In this document: one piece after another, positions 1-8,178 of the stretch | How the letters are laid out: each line of letters opens with the position of its first letter | How positions within the stretch are numbered: the stretch's first letter is position 1 | Translations under genes and position numbers: made by a program | Notes under the pieces: model-generated | What the model saw: the letters and a program-made list of their open reading frames with translations, nothing else | What the model was told of the DNA's origin: nothing | Database searches by the model: none | Source: Flavobacterium sp. LC2016-23 | Lineage (GTDB): Bacteria > Bacteroidota > Bacteroidia > Flavobacteriales > Flavobacteriaceae | Assembly: GCF_009674775.1 (NCBI RefSeq) | Contig: NZ_WKKE01000009.1 | Span: 62,001 to 126,000, forward strand | Reading direction: 5' to 3' | DNA: 64,000 nucleotides

Positions 1-1
1 T

Positions 2-202
2 GCCTTATGTGATCCTGATTTGAAAGAAGCATTTATCGGGCATATTCTGGATATTGCGGAGCAATTAAGTCTGCAGGAAGAAATGAAATGGATTCTGAAA
101 AAGGAATTGAACCTGACGGAGAAAAACTATAAATCATTCGCTGAAAACTGCACGAAGACTTTAAATACTATTTTAGAATCAGATCAGGAAAATACTTATT
201 AA
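2..202 (+). CDS. 3' end of an unknown protein (5' truncated by window edge)
   Basis: The frame is open from base 2 to the TAA at 200-202, so this is the C-terminal 66 or so residues of a gene that begins outside the window; the TTG at 20 is probably not its start. The visible tail is charged and probably helical, rich in Lys and Glu, with no motif I recognise. Its stop codon is one base before the ATG of the giant helicase gene at 204 (TAA-G-ATG), so the two are very likely translated together and may act in one system. Identity needs the upstream sequence. Confidence 0.75.
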   Translation, partial: ALCDPDLKEAFIGHILDIAEQLSLQEEMKWILKKELNLTEKNYKSFAENCTKTLNTILESDQENTY

Positions 203-203
203 G

Positions 204-3200
204 ATGATTACACCCATTAAGGAATCCGCTTTTTATCAATTTATCACCGAAAATTTCCAGCGGGGAACTTTTGCCAACGATGATATTATTGCCATAATAT
301 TACCTTTGCTGAAAACGGTTGCCGCTATTCATAATCAGGGAAAAGTGGCGTCACTGCAGGATATTTCGACTATTTATATCGAAAATCAGCATTTTCATAT
401 TACGGACAATGCTTTCGAAATAAAAGATAATTCGAAAGCAATTGCGGCGTTTTTTAAAAGTAAAAGTAAAGCGTTTGAAATTTCGGGCGAACATTTTACA
501 ACCACCGAAATCGGGGAAGGCGTAAAAAGAGAATATGGCGATAAAAGTGTTTCTGAAGAGGATGGTGAAAATGTTAGGAAACCTGCTTACATAAAAGATT
601 ACGGCTCTTTCGAATTTGAATTCGGTCATCACGATCCGGTGACAGATATTTTTGTTCTGGGAATGATCCTGGCCAGTATCGCATTGCAATTTGATTTTAC
701 CAATATCGAAGACGTGAAGCGTTTTGTGGAATATCGCAGGAAAATGTATTTCCTGAACAGCAAAATAAATCCTGCAATTGCCAATATTATTTTGGGAATG
801 ACAGAACTGAATCGCGAGAATCGCTGGAAAGATTTAAATGAAATCGTAGAAAAACTGCAGAATTACAGAGATTACAATCCTGAAACGGAGTATGATTTAT
901 CAAGTTTAATTGATGCGAAAGTTCAGAATAAAAATCAATTCATTCACGAAAAACTCCGAAACCGATTATTTGATAATAGTAAGCGAAACCGGCTTTTATA
1001 CTTTCAGCCGAATTTAAAATTCCTGAACCTGACCGTTTCTTCGGTTCCGCAGGCATTGAATTATGAAAATATAAATCCGGATGCTATTTTTTACTGGAAT
1101 GCGGAGATTTCAAAGAAAATCAGCAATACCAGTACGATTTCACTCAATAAATATTTAGAATTTCAGGACAATACCTATATCGTTCCTACGCTTGATAAAA
1201 TTCGTTTAGAAGCGAATAAGGACATTAACGAATACGGCTTTAGCCAGTTAAAACTCGTTTTGTGTAACCTGAACTGGTTTAATACCAAAGAAGAAAGTAC
1301 AGAAAAAATAGTTTCACCTTTGCTTCTGGCATCCGTTACGCTGACGAAGAAAAAAGGGGTGAAAGATGATTATTCCTTAGAATTTCTCGATTCTGAAGTG
1401 GAAATAAACCCTGTTTTGGCCAATATGCTAAAAGATTTATATGACATTCGATTACCGGAACGCATACAGCTTTCGGAAACCAAAATCGAAGAAGTTTATG
1501 AATTATTGCGCATACAAGTGGAGAAAAACAGTTCCGGAATTGTTTTGGATTATATCGACAAACCCAAAATAAAACTGATTCATTCGCAGGCCAGGCAAAT
1601 CCTGACACAGTTTAATAAACGCTCCAAAAAGAAGGAAGCCATTCAGGATCAAAAAAATCTGAGTTATTCTTATAAGCCCGAAAATTTTCAGCCGTATGGT
1701 TTAGAATTGTTCCGAAATTATGTTTTTACGAAGGCTTCCTCTTTAGAATACCTGATCAACAGCGATATAAAACAGAACCCGCATTTTTTCAATGAAACCA
1801 AAACCATAGGAAGAGAATTTTACCAGCTTGATGAAGGTGATGTAAATCCTTTCCGTTGGGAATTTGATACCTGCAATTTAATCTTAGGCAATTTTAATTA
1901 TAAAAAAATGTCTTTGGTTCGCGATTACAATCAGGTTATCGAAAATAATGTTGAAAGTAATGTTTTCGGGAATTTGTTCAATTCACTGGCACAAAAAGAG
2001 TTTAAAAATGAACTGGAATCCGGGAATAGTTTTACCAAAACCTTTAATGTTGTAGCGAGCGATCCTACGCAAAACAATGCCGTAAAATATTCCGAATCGG
2101 GTGAAAGTTATATTATACAAGGGCCACCGGGAACAGGAAAGTCACAAACCATTGCCAATTTAATTGCCAATTATGTGGCAAATGATAAAAAGGTTTTGTT
2201 TGTCTGTGAGAAACGCGCTGCCTTAGACGTGGTTTTTTACCGCCTTAAAAATCAGGGACTGGATGATTTATGTTGTTTAATTCACGATTCGCAGGCCGAT
2301 AAAAAAGAATTTATTTTAGACCTGAAACAGACTTTTAACGATTTTACGGCATCTAAAAATAATTTTCAGGCTGTAGCAAATAATAGAGAAAAGTTAGTTC
2401 AGAAGATTGATGCTGAAATCCATAAAGTGGCGATTTTTCATGATTTTATGAATGCCCGAATCGATGATGAAACAGACCTGACGATCAAATCACTTTTTGA
2501 TGTTTTGGTTTCTAATCCTCATAAAGCTTTACTTGATAATCTGAATATGCTGGATGATAATGCCGGACTTCAGGACTGGAGCAAACATCACGAATTATTC
2601 GAAAAATTATTTGCCATAAATCAGGAAACCAACCAATCGGAGTTCTTTGCTGTGCATCCGTTACGTTTTTTAAAAATGGATGCCTTTCGAAAATACAAAC
2701 ATATCTCTGATTTAAGGAAAGATCTTGAAAACAGCCAGGAGATACTGGAAAACATTTCAGAACGACTGGATTTTGTTTCTATTCCGCCAAAAGTCGATAC
2801 GTTTTTTGAGATCCATAAATTGCTGCGCAAAGCAATAGCTACTTTTATCTATTTTGATACTAATGTATCTGAGTTATTAGAACCCGACAGCGCGCTTTTC
2901 AGATTGCTTGAAAAAGATGTTCAGACATTATTGAAACTGAGATCTGATATTGAAAAATCGGCCCAACAGTATCCGTACTGGACCAGGGCGATATCAGAAA
3001 CGGATGCGAAAACGGCTCTGGAAATCATCAGAAAAAACGAAAACAGTTTTTTTAATTTCATCAATTCCGATTATAAAAAAACACGAAGCGAGATTCTTGC
3101 CGTTTACGATATCAATAAACATACAGTAAAACCAGGTTTAGTTGTCGTTTTGGAAAATTACGTGGCTCAATTTGAGCAGGAAGAAAAATTCAATGCTTTA

Positions 3201-5609
3201 AAAAGTGATTTTGAAAGCAAATACAGGCTCGGTGATTTATTCGAATTAAAATATCATACCGAAACGATCAAAAAAGAATTAGACGAGACCATTTTAGATT
3301 TTGCCAGAAACCTGAATCCGGCAGAACGAAAAGAGGTTACTGAAATTAAAAACCTCTTTTTAAAACTAAGTTCTTCTTTATGTGACAGTATTGAAAATTA
3401 CGAGAATCTAAGTTTATCCGCGATAGAAAATTCAATCGCAGCGATTAATACAAAGAAGATGTATTTTGATTTGTACGCCTCTTTCTTTGAAGAAATTCAG
3501 GATGTAAATCCATCCGTAATCCAATTGTTAAAATCGAAGAAAATCCCGCTCGAACATTTGCAGGTTACTTTGGCAGAAAGATCTTTAGAGAAATATTATG
3601 CGATTCATTATACGCATAAAAAATTCAACATGGATTTGCTGCATACCTCCATTGAAAAGGTAAAAAGAATGTATGCCGATTTATTAGAAGTAAACGGAAA
3701 ATACATCATTGCAAAACAAGTCAGCAATCTGAAAGAGTTGATTTTAACTTCTGAAATGTCCGTTTCGGGAATGACAGCAGCACAAAAAGAAAGCAAAAGA
3801 TCGATTACCGAAGGCAGAAAAATTCTGGAAAATGAATTCAGCAAGAGTATACGTTTTAAATCGATTCGTGAATTGGCTTCTGCAGATTCCGGGCAAATCG
3901 TTCGTGAAATAAAACCCGTTTGGCTAATGAGTCCGTTAAGCGTTTCGGACACTTTACCGGTTGATGAAAACTATTTTGACGTAGTAATTTTTGATGAAGC
4001 GAGTCAGATTACGCTCGAAGAAGGACTTATGCCGATTTACAGAGCTAAACAAACGATAATTGTGGGCGACGAGATGCAAATGCCGCCGAGTAATTTCTTT
4101 GGAAGCTCATCCGGAAACCAGGACGATTTATGGAACGACGCAACGGCAGATGAAGATGATTATTTTTCTTTAGATGCCGATAGTTTCCTGACGCAGGGCG
4201 CCCGTAAATTCCCCTCGATTATGCTGGGCTGGCATTACAGAAGCAAACACGAAGCTTTAATTGGGTTCTCGAATGCTTCCTTTTATGATAGTAAATTGCT
4301 GACGATTCCCGATTTAAAAGATCACAGCAAAGTGGGTGAAGCGATCATTGTTGACGATGTAAGAGAGGCAAAAAACAATCTTGATCATCTGTTCTCTAAA
4401 CCAATATCCTATCATTACATTCATAAAGGTGTTTATAATGCGCGTTCTAATAGCATGGAGGCACAATACATAGCCAATATGGTGCGTGAACTTTTAATAC
4501 AAAACAAAGGCCAAAGTGTCGGAATCGTAGCGTTCTCAATGGAACAGCAAAATGAAATTGAAACGGCAATTGAAAATATTTGCATCGAAGATAAAGTTTT
4601 TGAAAACCTGATCGAAGAAGAGTACAAGCGGATTGAAAATAACCAGTTTGTCGGTCTTTTTGTGAAAAACCTCGAAAATGTACAGGGAGACGAGCGCGAT
4701 ATTATCATTATGAGTACGTGTTATGGTTATAATCCGACAGGGAAAATGTTGATGAATTTTGGGCCAATCAATAAACGTGGCGGTGAGAAACGACTGAATG
4801 TAATTTTCTCCAGAGCCAAGAGAAGTATGTGTGTGGTGAGTTCCATAAAATATACAGATATTAAAAATGAATACAACGAAGGGGCAAATTATTTCAGGAA
4901 ATACCTTCAGTATGCGGAGTTGATTAGCCTTGGACAACTAGAGGCCGCAAACAATGTTTTGAATGCGATCAACAGTAAAAATAAAGTAGAGACATCAAGT
5001 TTAATTGCAGATCAAATCCAGGAAGAAATAGAGAAAATCGGTTATTTTGCTACAAAAAATATTGGGCAAAGTAAATTTAAATGCCACTTGGGAATCAAGA
5101 AAGCTGCCGACGACGAAGAATTTGTGCTTGGAATTATGATCGACGATGATTTGCATTATGCCAATGATGATATTTTAGAGCAATATCTTTTAAGGCCTCA
5201 GATTCTGATTGCAAATGGCTGGACGGTTTGTCAAATTTATTCGAAAGACTGGATCGAAAACAAACCAAGAGTTTTAAAAATGATAGCTGCAGCACTAAAA
5301 AATGAATCGTTTTTTGATGACGTACTAATTGAGGACAGTCCTATTGAAATTGAAGATAGTATTCCAAATAATACTGTTGAGGCAGAATCGGACCGAAATG
5401 GTAATTTCGAAAGATACCTTAACACCTCAAACGGAAGTAATAAATTTTGGGAAATTACTGCTGAAGGCAAAAATATAATTGTCCAGTACGGACGGGTAGG
5501 AACCAAAGGCCAAAAAATGGTAAAAGCCTTTGAAAGTGAGGAACAAGCCTTGAAAGAAAAGCGAAAACTAATTGCTCAAAAGGTCGCAAAAGAGTACTTT
5601 AAAGAATAA
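204..5609 (+). CDS. Giant fusion: pseudokinase-like domain, DUF4011-type SF1 helicase, degenerate Vsr-like fold, WGR domain
   Basis: Predicted cytoplasmic 1801-residue nucleic-acid-dependent ATPase. Residues 1-225 read like the C-lobe of a protein kinase (a TDIFVLGMILASI segment like the kinase helix F region, then ENRWKDLNEIVEKLQ), but the HRD and DFG motifs are lost, so it should be catalytically dead. A DUF4011-like region follows. The SF1 helicase core (COG1112 type) has Walker A GPPGTGKS at 640-647, Walker B IFDEASQ at 1262-1268, GDE at 1288-1290, HYRS at 1344-1347, GDERD at 1495-1499 and NVIFSRAKR at 1532-1540, with the long insert usual between Walker A and B. Residues about 1600-1695 resemble the MTES_1575/Vsr-like nuclease domain but active-site acids seem replaced (H1628, M1645). 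A WGR domain ends the protein (YGRVGTKG from 1762). Kinase-helicase fusions of this family occur in Mokosh type I defence, but the phospholipase D partner is not seen here. Helicase and WGR calls are firm; the pseudokinase and nuclease calls are by eye. Confidence 0.88.
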   Translation: MITPIKESAFYQFITENFQRGTFANDDIIAIILPLLKTVAAIHNQGKVASLQDISTIYIENQHFHITDNAFEIKDNSKAIAAFFKSKSKAFEISGEHFTTTEIGEGVKREYGDKSVSEEDGENVRKPAYIKDYGSFEFEFGHHDPVTDIFVLGMILASIALQFDFTNIEDVKRFVEYRRKMYFLNSKINPAIANIILGMTELNRENRWKDLNEIVEKLQNYRDYNPETEYDLSSLIDAKVQNKNQFIHEKLRNRLFDNSKRNRLLYFQPNLKFLNLTVSSVPQALNYENINPDAIFYWNAEISKKISNTSTISLNKYLEFQDNTYIVPTLDKIRLEANKDINEYGFSQLKLVLCNLNWFNTKEESTEKIVSPLLLASVTLTKKKGVKDDYSLEFLDSEVEINPVLANMLKDLYDIRLPERIQLSETKIEEVYELLRIQVEKNSSGIVLDYIDKPKIKLIHSQARQILTQFNKRSKKKEAIQDQKNLSYSYKPENFQPYGLELFRNYVFTKASSLEYLINSDIKQNPHFFNETKTIGREFYQLDEGDVNPFRWEFDTCNLILGNFNYKKMSLVRDYNQVIENNVESNVFGNLFNSLAQKEFKNELESGNSFTKTFNVVASDPTQNNAVKYSESGESYIIQGPPGTGKSQTIANLIANYVANDKKVLFVCEKRAALDVVFYRLKNQGLDDLCCLIHDSQADKKEFILDLKQTFNDFTASKNNFQAVANNREKLVQKIDAEIHKVAIFHDFMNARIDDETDLTIKSLFDVLVSNPHKALLDNLNMLDDNAGLQDWSKHHELFEKLFAINQETNQSEFFAVHPLRFLKMDAFRKYKHISDLRKDLENSQEILENISERLDFVSIPPKVDTFFEIHKLLRKAIATFIYFDTNVSELLEPDSALFRLLEKDVQTLLKLRSDIEKSAQQYPYWTRAISETDAKTALEIIRKNENSFFNFINSDYKKTRSEILAVYDINKHTVKPGLVVVLENYVAQFEQEEKFNALKSDFESKYRLGDLFELKYHTETIKKELDETILDFARNLNPAERKEVTEIKNLFLKLSSSLCDSIENYENLSLSAIENSIAAINTKKMYFDLYASFFEEIQDVNPSVIQLLKSKKIPLEHLQVTLAERSLEKYYAIHYTHKKFNMDLLHTSIEKVKRMYADLLEVNGKYIIAKQVSNLKELILTSEMSVSGMTAAQKESKRSITEGRKILENEFSKSIRFKSIRELASADSGQIVREIKPVWLMSPLSVSDTLPVDENYFDVVIFDEASQITLEEGLMPIYRAKQTIIVGDEMQMPPSNFFGSSSGNQDDLWNDATADEDDYFSLDADSFLTQGARKFPSIMLGWHYRSKHEALIGFSNASFYDSKLLTIPDLKDHSKVGEAIIVDDVREAKNNLDHLFSKPISYHYIHKGVYNARSNSMEAQYIANMVRELLIQNKGQSVGIVAFSMEQQNEIETAIENICIEDKVFENLIEEEYKRIENNQFVGLFVKNLENVQGDERDIIIMSTCYGYNPTGKMLMNFGPINKRGGEKRLNVIFSRAKRSMCVVSSIKYTDIKNEYNEGANYFRKYLQYAELISLGQLEAANNVLNAINSKNKVETSSLIADQIQEEIEKIGYFATKNIGQSKFKCHLGIKKAADDEEFVLGIMIDDDLHYANDDILEQYLLRPQILIANGWTVCQIYSKDWIENKPRVLKMIAAALKNESFFDDVLIEDSPIEIEDSIPNNTVEAESDRNGNFERYLNTSNGSNKFWEITAEGKNIIVQYGRVGTKGQKMVKAFESEEQALKEKRKLIAQKVAKEYFKE

Positions 5610-5619
5610 AAAATAAATG

Positions 5620-5640
5620 TTTGCGTAATTTTTACACAAA
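5620..5640. promoter_or_regulatory. Upstream operator-like 21-bp inverted repeat (O1)
   Basis: Arms TTTGCGTAA (5620-5628) and TTACACAAA (5632-5640) pair with one mismatch around a 3-base spacer. It lies just after the helicase stop codon and 52 bp, centre to centre, upstream of a second copy, which is five helical turns. It probably binds a dimeric repressor of the NAD/ADP-ribose operon. The regulator is not encoded in the window; NrtR-type Nudix regulators are one class to test. Confidence 0.55.
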
Positions 5641-5645
5641 ATAAA

Positions 5646-5675
5646 TTGCTTCATAAAATATTAAATGTATATTTG
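5646..5675 (+). promoter_or_regulatory. Bacteroidota-type promoter of the NAD/ADP-ribose operon
   Basis: TTG at 5646-5648 and TATATTTG at 5668-5675 are separated by 19 bases, matching the TTTG-N19-TAnnTTTG consensus of the primary Bacteroidota sigma factor. The start codon of the first operon gene follows at 5703. The -7 box overlaps the left arm of operator O2, so a bound protein would block initiation. Confidence 0.65.
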
Positions 5676-5692
5676 CGTATAATTAACGCAAA
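5672..5692. promoter_or_regulatory. Downstream operator-like 21-bp inverted repeat (O2)
   Basis: Perfect 7-bp arms TTTGCGT (5672-5678) and ACGCAAA (5686-5692) flank a 7-base AT spacer. It overlaps the -7 box and the likely start of transcription and has the same total length as O1. Placement fits repression. Confidence 0.62.
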
Positions 5693-5702
5693 CTAAAAAA
5701 CT

Positions 5703-6536
5703 ATGATACTTAACTTAGACCCCAATTTCAAACCATTTACTGGTCAGAAAGAAATAGAATTTAAAAATTTTACTTTTTCAGGAGGAGAACCACACATTAA
5801 AATTAATCCTGATTTCGATAGTAAGGAGGCCGTAACAATCACACACCGTTTAAATTCATTCAATGATTTAGGATTGTTGTGCCTGACTGTTGATGCTTTA
5901 AGACGAATGGATGTGAAAATTATTAGCCTTTTCATTCCGTATTTTCCGGCGGCCCGTCAGGACAGGGTAATGATCAAAGGAGAGCCTTTATCTGTAAAAG
6001 TTTATGCTGATATCATAAATGCCATGCAGCTGGAAAAAGTTTTTGTTTTTGATGCGCATTCTGAAGTTACACCGGCATTGGTCAACAATTGCGAAGTGAT
6101 TCCAAATCATACTTTTATTCAGACGGTTATAAAAACAATTGGAAACGATGTAAAATTAATTTCTCCGGACGGTGGCGCTTTGAAAAAAATCTACAAAGTT
6201 TCTGAATTTTTAGGAGGTGTTGATGTTGTGGAATGCAGCAAAAGCCGTGATGTAAAAACCGGAAAACTATCTGGTTTTAAAGTCTATGAAGACGATTTGC
6301 AAGGCATGGATTGTCTGATTGTAGACGATATTTGTGACGGAGGAGGAACATTTGTTGGTTTAGCGGAAGAATTAAAAAACAAAAATGCAGGAAAATTATA
6401 TCTGGCAGTAAGTCACGGAATTTTCAACAAAGGTTTCGAAGTTTTAGATTGCTTCGAAAAAATATTCACAACCAATTCTTTTAAAGATTTTGACGACAAA
6501 AAGGTGGAGGTTGTGAAACTAAGTGAATTGATATGA
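5703..6536 (+). CDS. PRPP-synthetase-like diphosphotransferase (candidate ADP-ribose pyrophosphate synthetase)
   Basis: Member of the ribose-phosphate pyrophosphokinase fold, which moves the ATP beta,gamma-diphosphate to the 1-OH of a ribose 5-phosphate. Conserved marks are FSGGE at 25-29 (FSDGE in the family), PYFPAARQDR at 79-88, the metal-binding D117-A-H119, and the PRPP loop IVDDICDGGGT at 206-216. It is short (277 residues against about 310-320), the QGFF-like stretch after the D-x-H motif is gone, and the KRR of the catalytic loop is KSR at 180-182. It opens a six-gene operon whose last gene is NAMPT-like. Either it feeds PRPP to that enzyme, or the pair is like phage NARP1, where Adps makes ADP-ribose pyrophosphate. 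The family call is firm; the substrate is open. The bulk housekeeping PRPP synthetase is presumably elsewhere. Confidence 0.88.
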   Translation: MILNLDPNFKPFTGQKEIEFKNFTFSGGEPHIKINPDFDSKEAVTITHRLNSFNDLGLLCLTVDALRRMDVKIISLFIPYFPAARQDRVMIKGEPLSVKVYADIINAMQLEKVFVFDAHSEVTPALVNNCEVIPNHTFIQTVIKTIGNDVKLISPDGGALKKIYKVSEFLGGVDVVECSKSRDVKTGKLSGFKVYEDDLQGMDCLIVDDICDGGGTFVGLAEELKNKNAGKLYLAVSHGIFNKGFEVLDCFEKIFTTNSFKDFDDKKVEVVKLSELI

Positions 6537-7072
6537 AATATAGTATAGAGACATTAAGCTCTGAAAGTCCGGGGAATAAATACCTCTTTTTCTGGGGACA
6601 CCAGCCGAACAAAGACGGAAGTATTTCTAAAACCTGTTTCAGTCAATGGTGGTTGAGTTCTTTTGTAGTTGACAAGGTAACGTATAAAACAGCTGAACAC
6701 TGGATGATGGCAAAAAAAGCGGAATTGTTTGGTGACAAAGCAATTCTCGAAAAAATAATCCACGCCAATTCTCCGGCTGAAGCTAAAAAACTAGGCCGCG
6801 AAGTTAAAAACTATGTAGATGCCGTTTGGCTGGAAAACAGGTATGAGATTGTCCGACAAGGGAATTTTCATAAGTTCAGTCAGAATTCGGCTTTAAAAGA
6901 ATTTCTTATCCAAACCAACGAAAGAATTCTGGTAGAAGCCAGTCCCGTTGATCCCATTTGGGGAATCGGAATGGCGGCTGACCATAAAGATGCTCACAAT
7001 CCCGAAAAATGGAAGGGATTAAATCTTTTAGGTTTTGCTTTGATGGAGGTTAGGGATGAATTGAAAAAGTAA
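6533..7072 (+). CDS. NADAR-family (YbiA-like) ADP-ribosyl N-glycosidase
   Basis: NADAR proteins cleave N-glycosidic bonds; members remove ADP-ribose from guanine in DNA (DarT2-type damage) and others act on riboflavin-pathway intermediates. Signature features are all present: Y51-K-T-A-E55-H-WMMAKKA (E55 is the conserved glutamate), KLGRE at 86-90, KFSQN at 114-118, and the DPIWGIG block at 140-146 after VEAS. At 179 residues it is the usual single-domain length. Its ATG overlaps the stop of the PRPP-synthetase-like gene by 4 bases (ATGA), and the macrodomain gene starts 4 bases after its stop. In this setting a role in erasing nucleobase ADP-ribosylation or salvaging ADP-ribose is more likely than riboflavin metabolism, which is inference. 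Confidence 0.9.
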   Translation: MKYSIETLSSESPGNKYLFFWGHQPNKDGSISKTCFSQWWLSSFVVDKVTYKTAEHWMMAKKAELFGDKAILEKIIHANSPAEAKKLGREVKNYVDAVWLENRYEIVRQGNFHKFSQNSALKEFLIQTNERILVEASPVDPIWGIGMAADHKDAHNPEKWKGLNLLGFALMEVRDELKK

Positions 7073-7076
7073 TAAC

Positions 7077-7598
7077 ATGAAAATTGAGGTCGTAAAAGGA
7101 GACTTAACAGAAATACAGGTTGATGCTATTGTTAATGCAGCAAATACTTCTCTTCTTGGTGGTGGTGGCGTCGATGGCGCTATTCACAGAAAAGGCGGAA
7201 AAGCTATTTTAGAAGAATGCATTCAGATTCGAAATAAACAAGGGGGCTGTAAAGTTGGAGAAGCAGTCATCACAACAGCAGGCAATCTACCTGCAAAATA
7301 TGTTATTCATACTGTTGGCCCAGTTTGGAATGGCGATAAAGAAGAAAAATCAAAATTGCTGTCAGACTGCTATCAAAATAGTTTAGAATTAGCTGTTCAG
7401 AATGACATTCAAACTATTGCCTTTTCTGGTATTAGCACAGGAATTTATAGGTTTCCAAAAGATAAAGCGGCTGAAATTGCCATAAAATCAGTTAAAGACT
7501 TCTATAAAATTTCAGAAATAGATAAAGTAATATTTGTTTGTTTTGATGAGGAGAGTTACGAAATTTATACTGGTTTATTAGAAAGAGAGCTACTTTAA
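7077..7598 (+). CDS. MacroD/YmdB-type macrodomain ADP-ribose hydrolase
   Basis: Single 173-residue macrodomain. Family members bind ADP-ribose and remove it from aspartate or glutamate side chains, or deacetylate O-acetyl-ADP-ribose. The MacroD-class marks are VNAAN at 19-23, [12 protein letters not shown] at 26-37 (catalytic-loop Asp33) and [11 protein letters not shown] at 117-127. It is not the DarG-type thymidine hydrolase fused to a DUF4433-like domain. It is the third gene of the operon, 4 bases after NADAR and 11 before Tpt1. Another reading is processing of the cyclic-phosphate ADP-ribose made by Tpt1 next door. Confidence 0.93.
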   Translation: MKIEVVKGDLTEIQVDAIVNAANTSLLGGGGVDGAIHRKGGKAILEECIQIRNKQGGCKVGEAVITTAGNLPAKYVIHTVGPVWNGDKEEKSKLLSDCYQNSLELAVQNDIQTIAFSGISTGIYRFPKDKAAEIAIKSVKDFYKISEIDKVIFVCFDEESYEIYTGLLERELL

Positions 7599-7609
7599 AA
7601 ACTAAAATC

Positions 7610-8167
7610 ATGAATGAAAAAACAGCAAAAAGCGTAAGCAAGTTCCTGAGTCTTGTACTTCGGCATTCGCCGGAAACCATCGGATTAAAACTGGACGAAA
7701 ATGGCTGGGCAGATGTAGCAGAATTGATTGAAAAATGTTCCAAAAACGGAAATTCATTAAATCCATTAACTACGGAACTTCTGGATTATGTGGTAGAAAA
7801 CAATGATAAAAAACGTTTCGCTTTTAATGAAGATAAAACCAAAATAAGGGCCAGTCAGGGACATTCAATTTCGGTTGAATTAAACCTGACTGAAGTAGAG
7901 CCTTCGGAATTTTTATTTCACGGAACGGTTGTAAAATTTATAGAAAGCATTAAAAAAGATGGTTTGCAGAAAATGAGCCGTCAACATGTTCATCTTTCCA
8001 AAGATAGAGAAACGGCGACAAAGGTTGGAAGTAGAAGAGGAGTTCCTCAGATCCTAACAATCAAAAGCGGAGAAATGTTCAAAGACGGATTTAGATTCTA
8101 CTTATCTGAAAATAATGTTTGGCTAACTGATGAAGTTCCTGTTAGATATATTGAATTTAAATCTTAA
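7610..8167 (+). CDS. kptA: NAD+-dependent RNA 2'-phosphotransferase (Tpt1/KptA)
   Basis: Moves an internal or terminal RNA 2'-phosphate to NAD+, giving ADP-ribose 1'',2''-cyclic phosphate and nicotinamide. Marks include LSLVLRHSP (R18-H19), KRFAF with R69, IRASQGHS at 79-86, FHGT at 103-106 and MSRQHVHLS with R124; R18, H19, R69 and R124 fit the family's Arg-His-Arg-Arg active site. Length of 185 residues is normal. Bacteria mostly lack the tRNA-splicing route that creates 2'-phosphates, so its substrate here is unknown; Tpt1 can also ADP-ribosylate nucleic-acid 5' phosphates. It both consumes NAD+ and releases products that the neighbouring macrodomain, ADP-ribosylglycohydrolase and NAMPT-like enzyme could process, which makes functional sense of the operon. 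Confidence 0.93.
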   Translation: MNEKTAKSVSKFLSLVLRHSPETIGLKLDENGWADVAELIEKCSKNGNSLNPLTTELLDYVVENNDKKRFAFNEDKTKIRASQGHSISVELNLTEVEPSEFLFHGTVVKFIESIKKDGLQKMSRQHVHLSKDRETATKVGSRRGVPQILTIKSGEMFKDGFRFYLSENNVWLTDEVPVRYIEFKS

Positions 8168-8178
8168 TAAAAGGATTG

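Noticed and set aside
4433..4937. Antisense ORFs within the helicase gene
   Set aside because: They overlap the conserved helicase motifs in the opposite sense and show no protein-like features.
204..5609. Calling the helicase fusion a Mokosh type I defence gene outright
   Set aside because: The kinase part looks dead, the phospholipase D partner is not present, and WGR is not a listed part of that system; only the general plan agrees.
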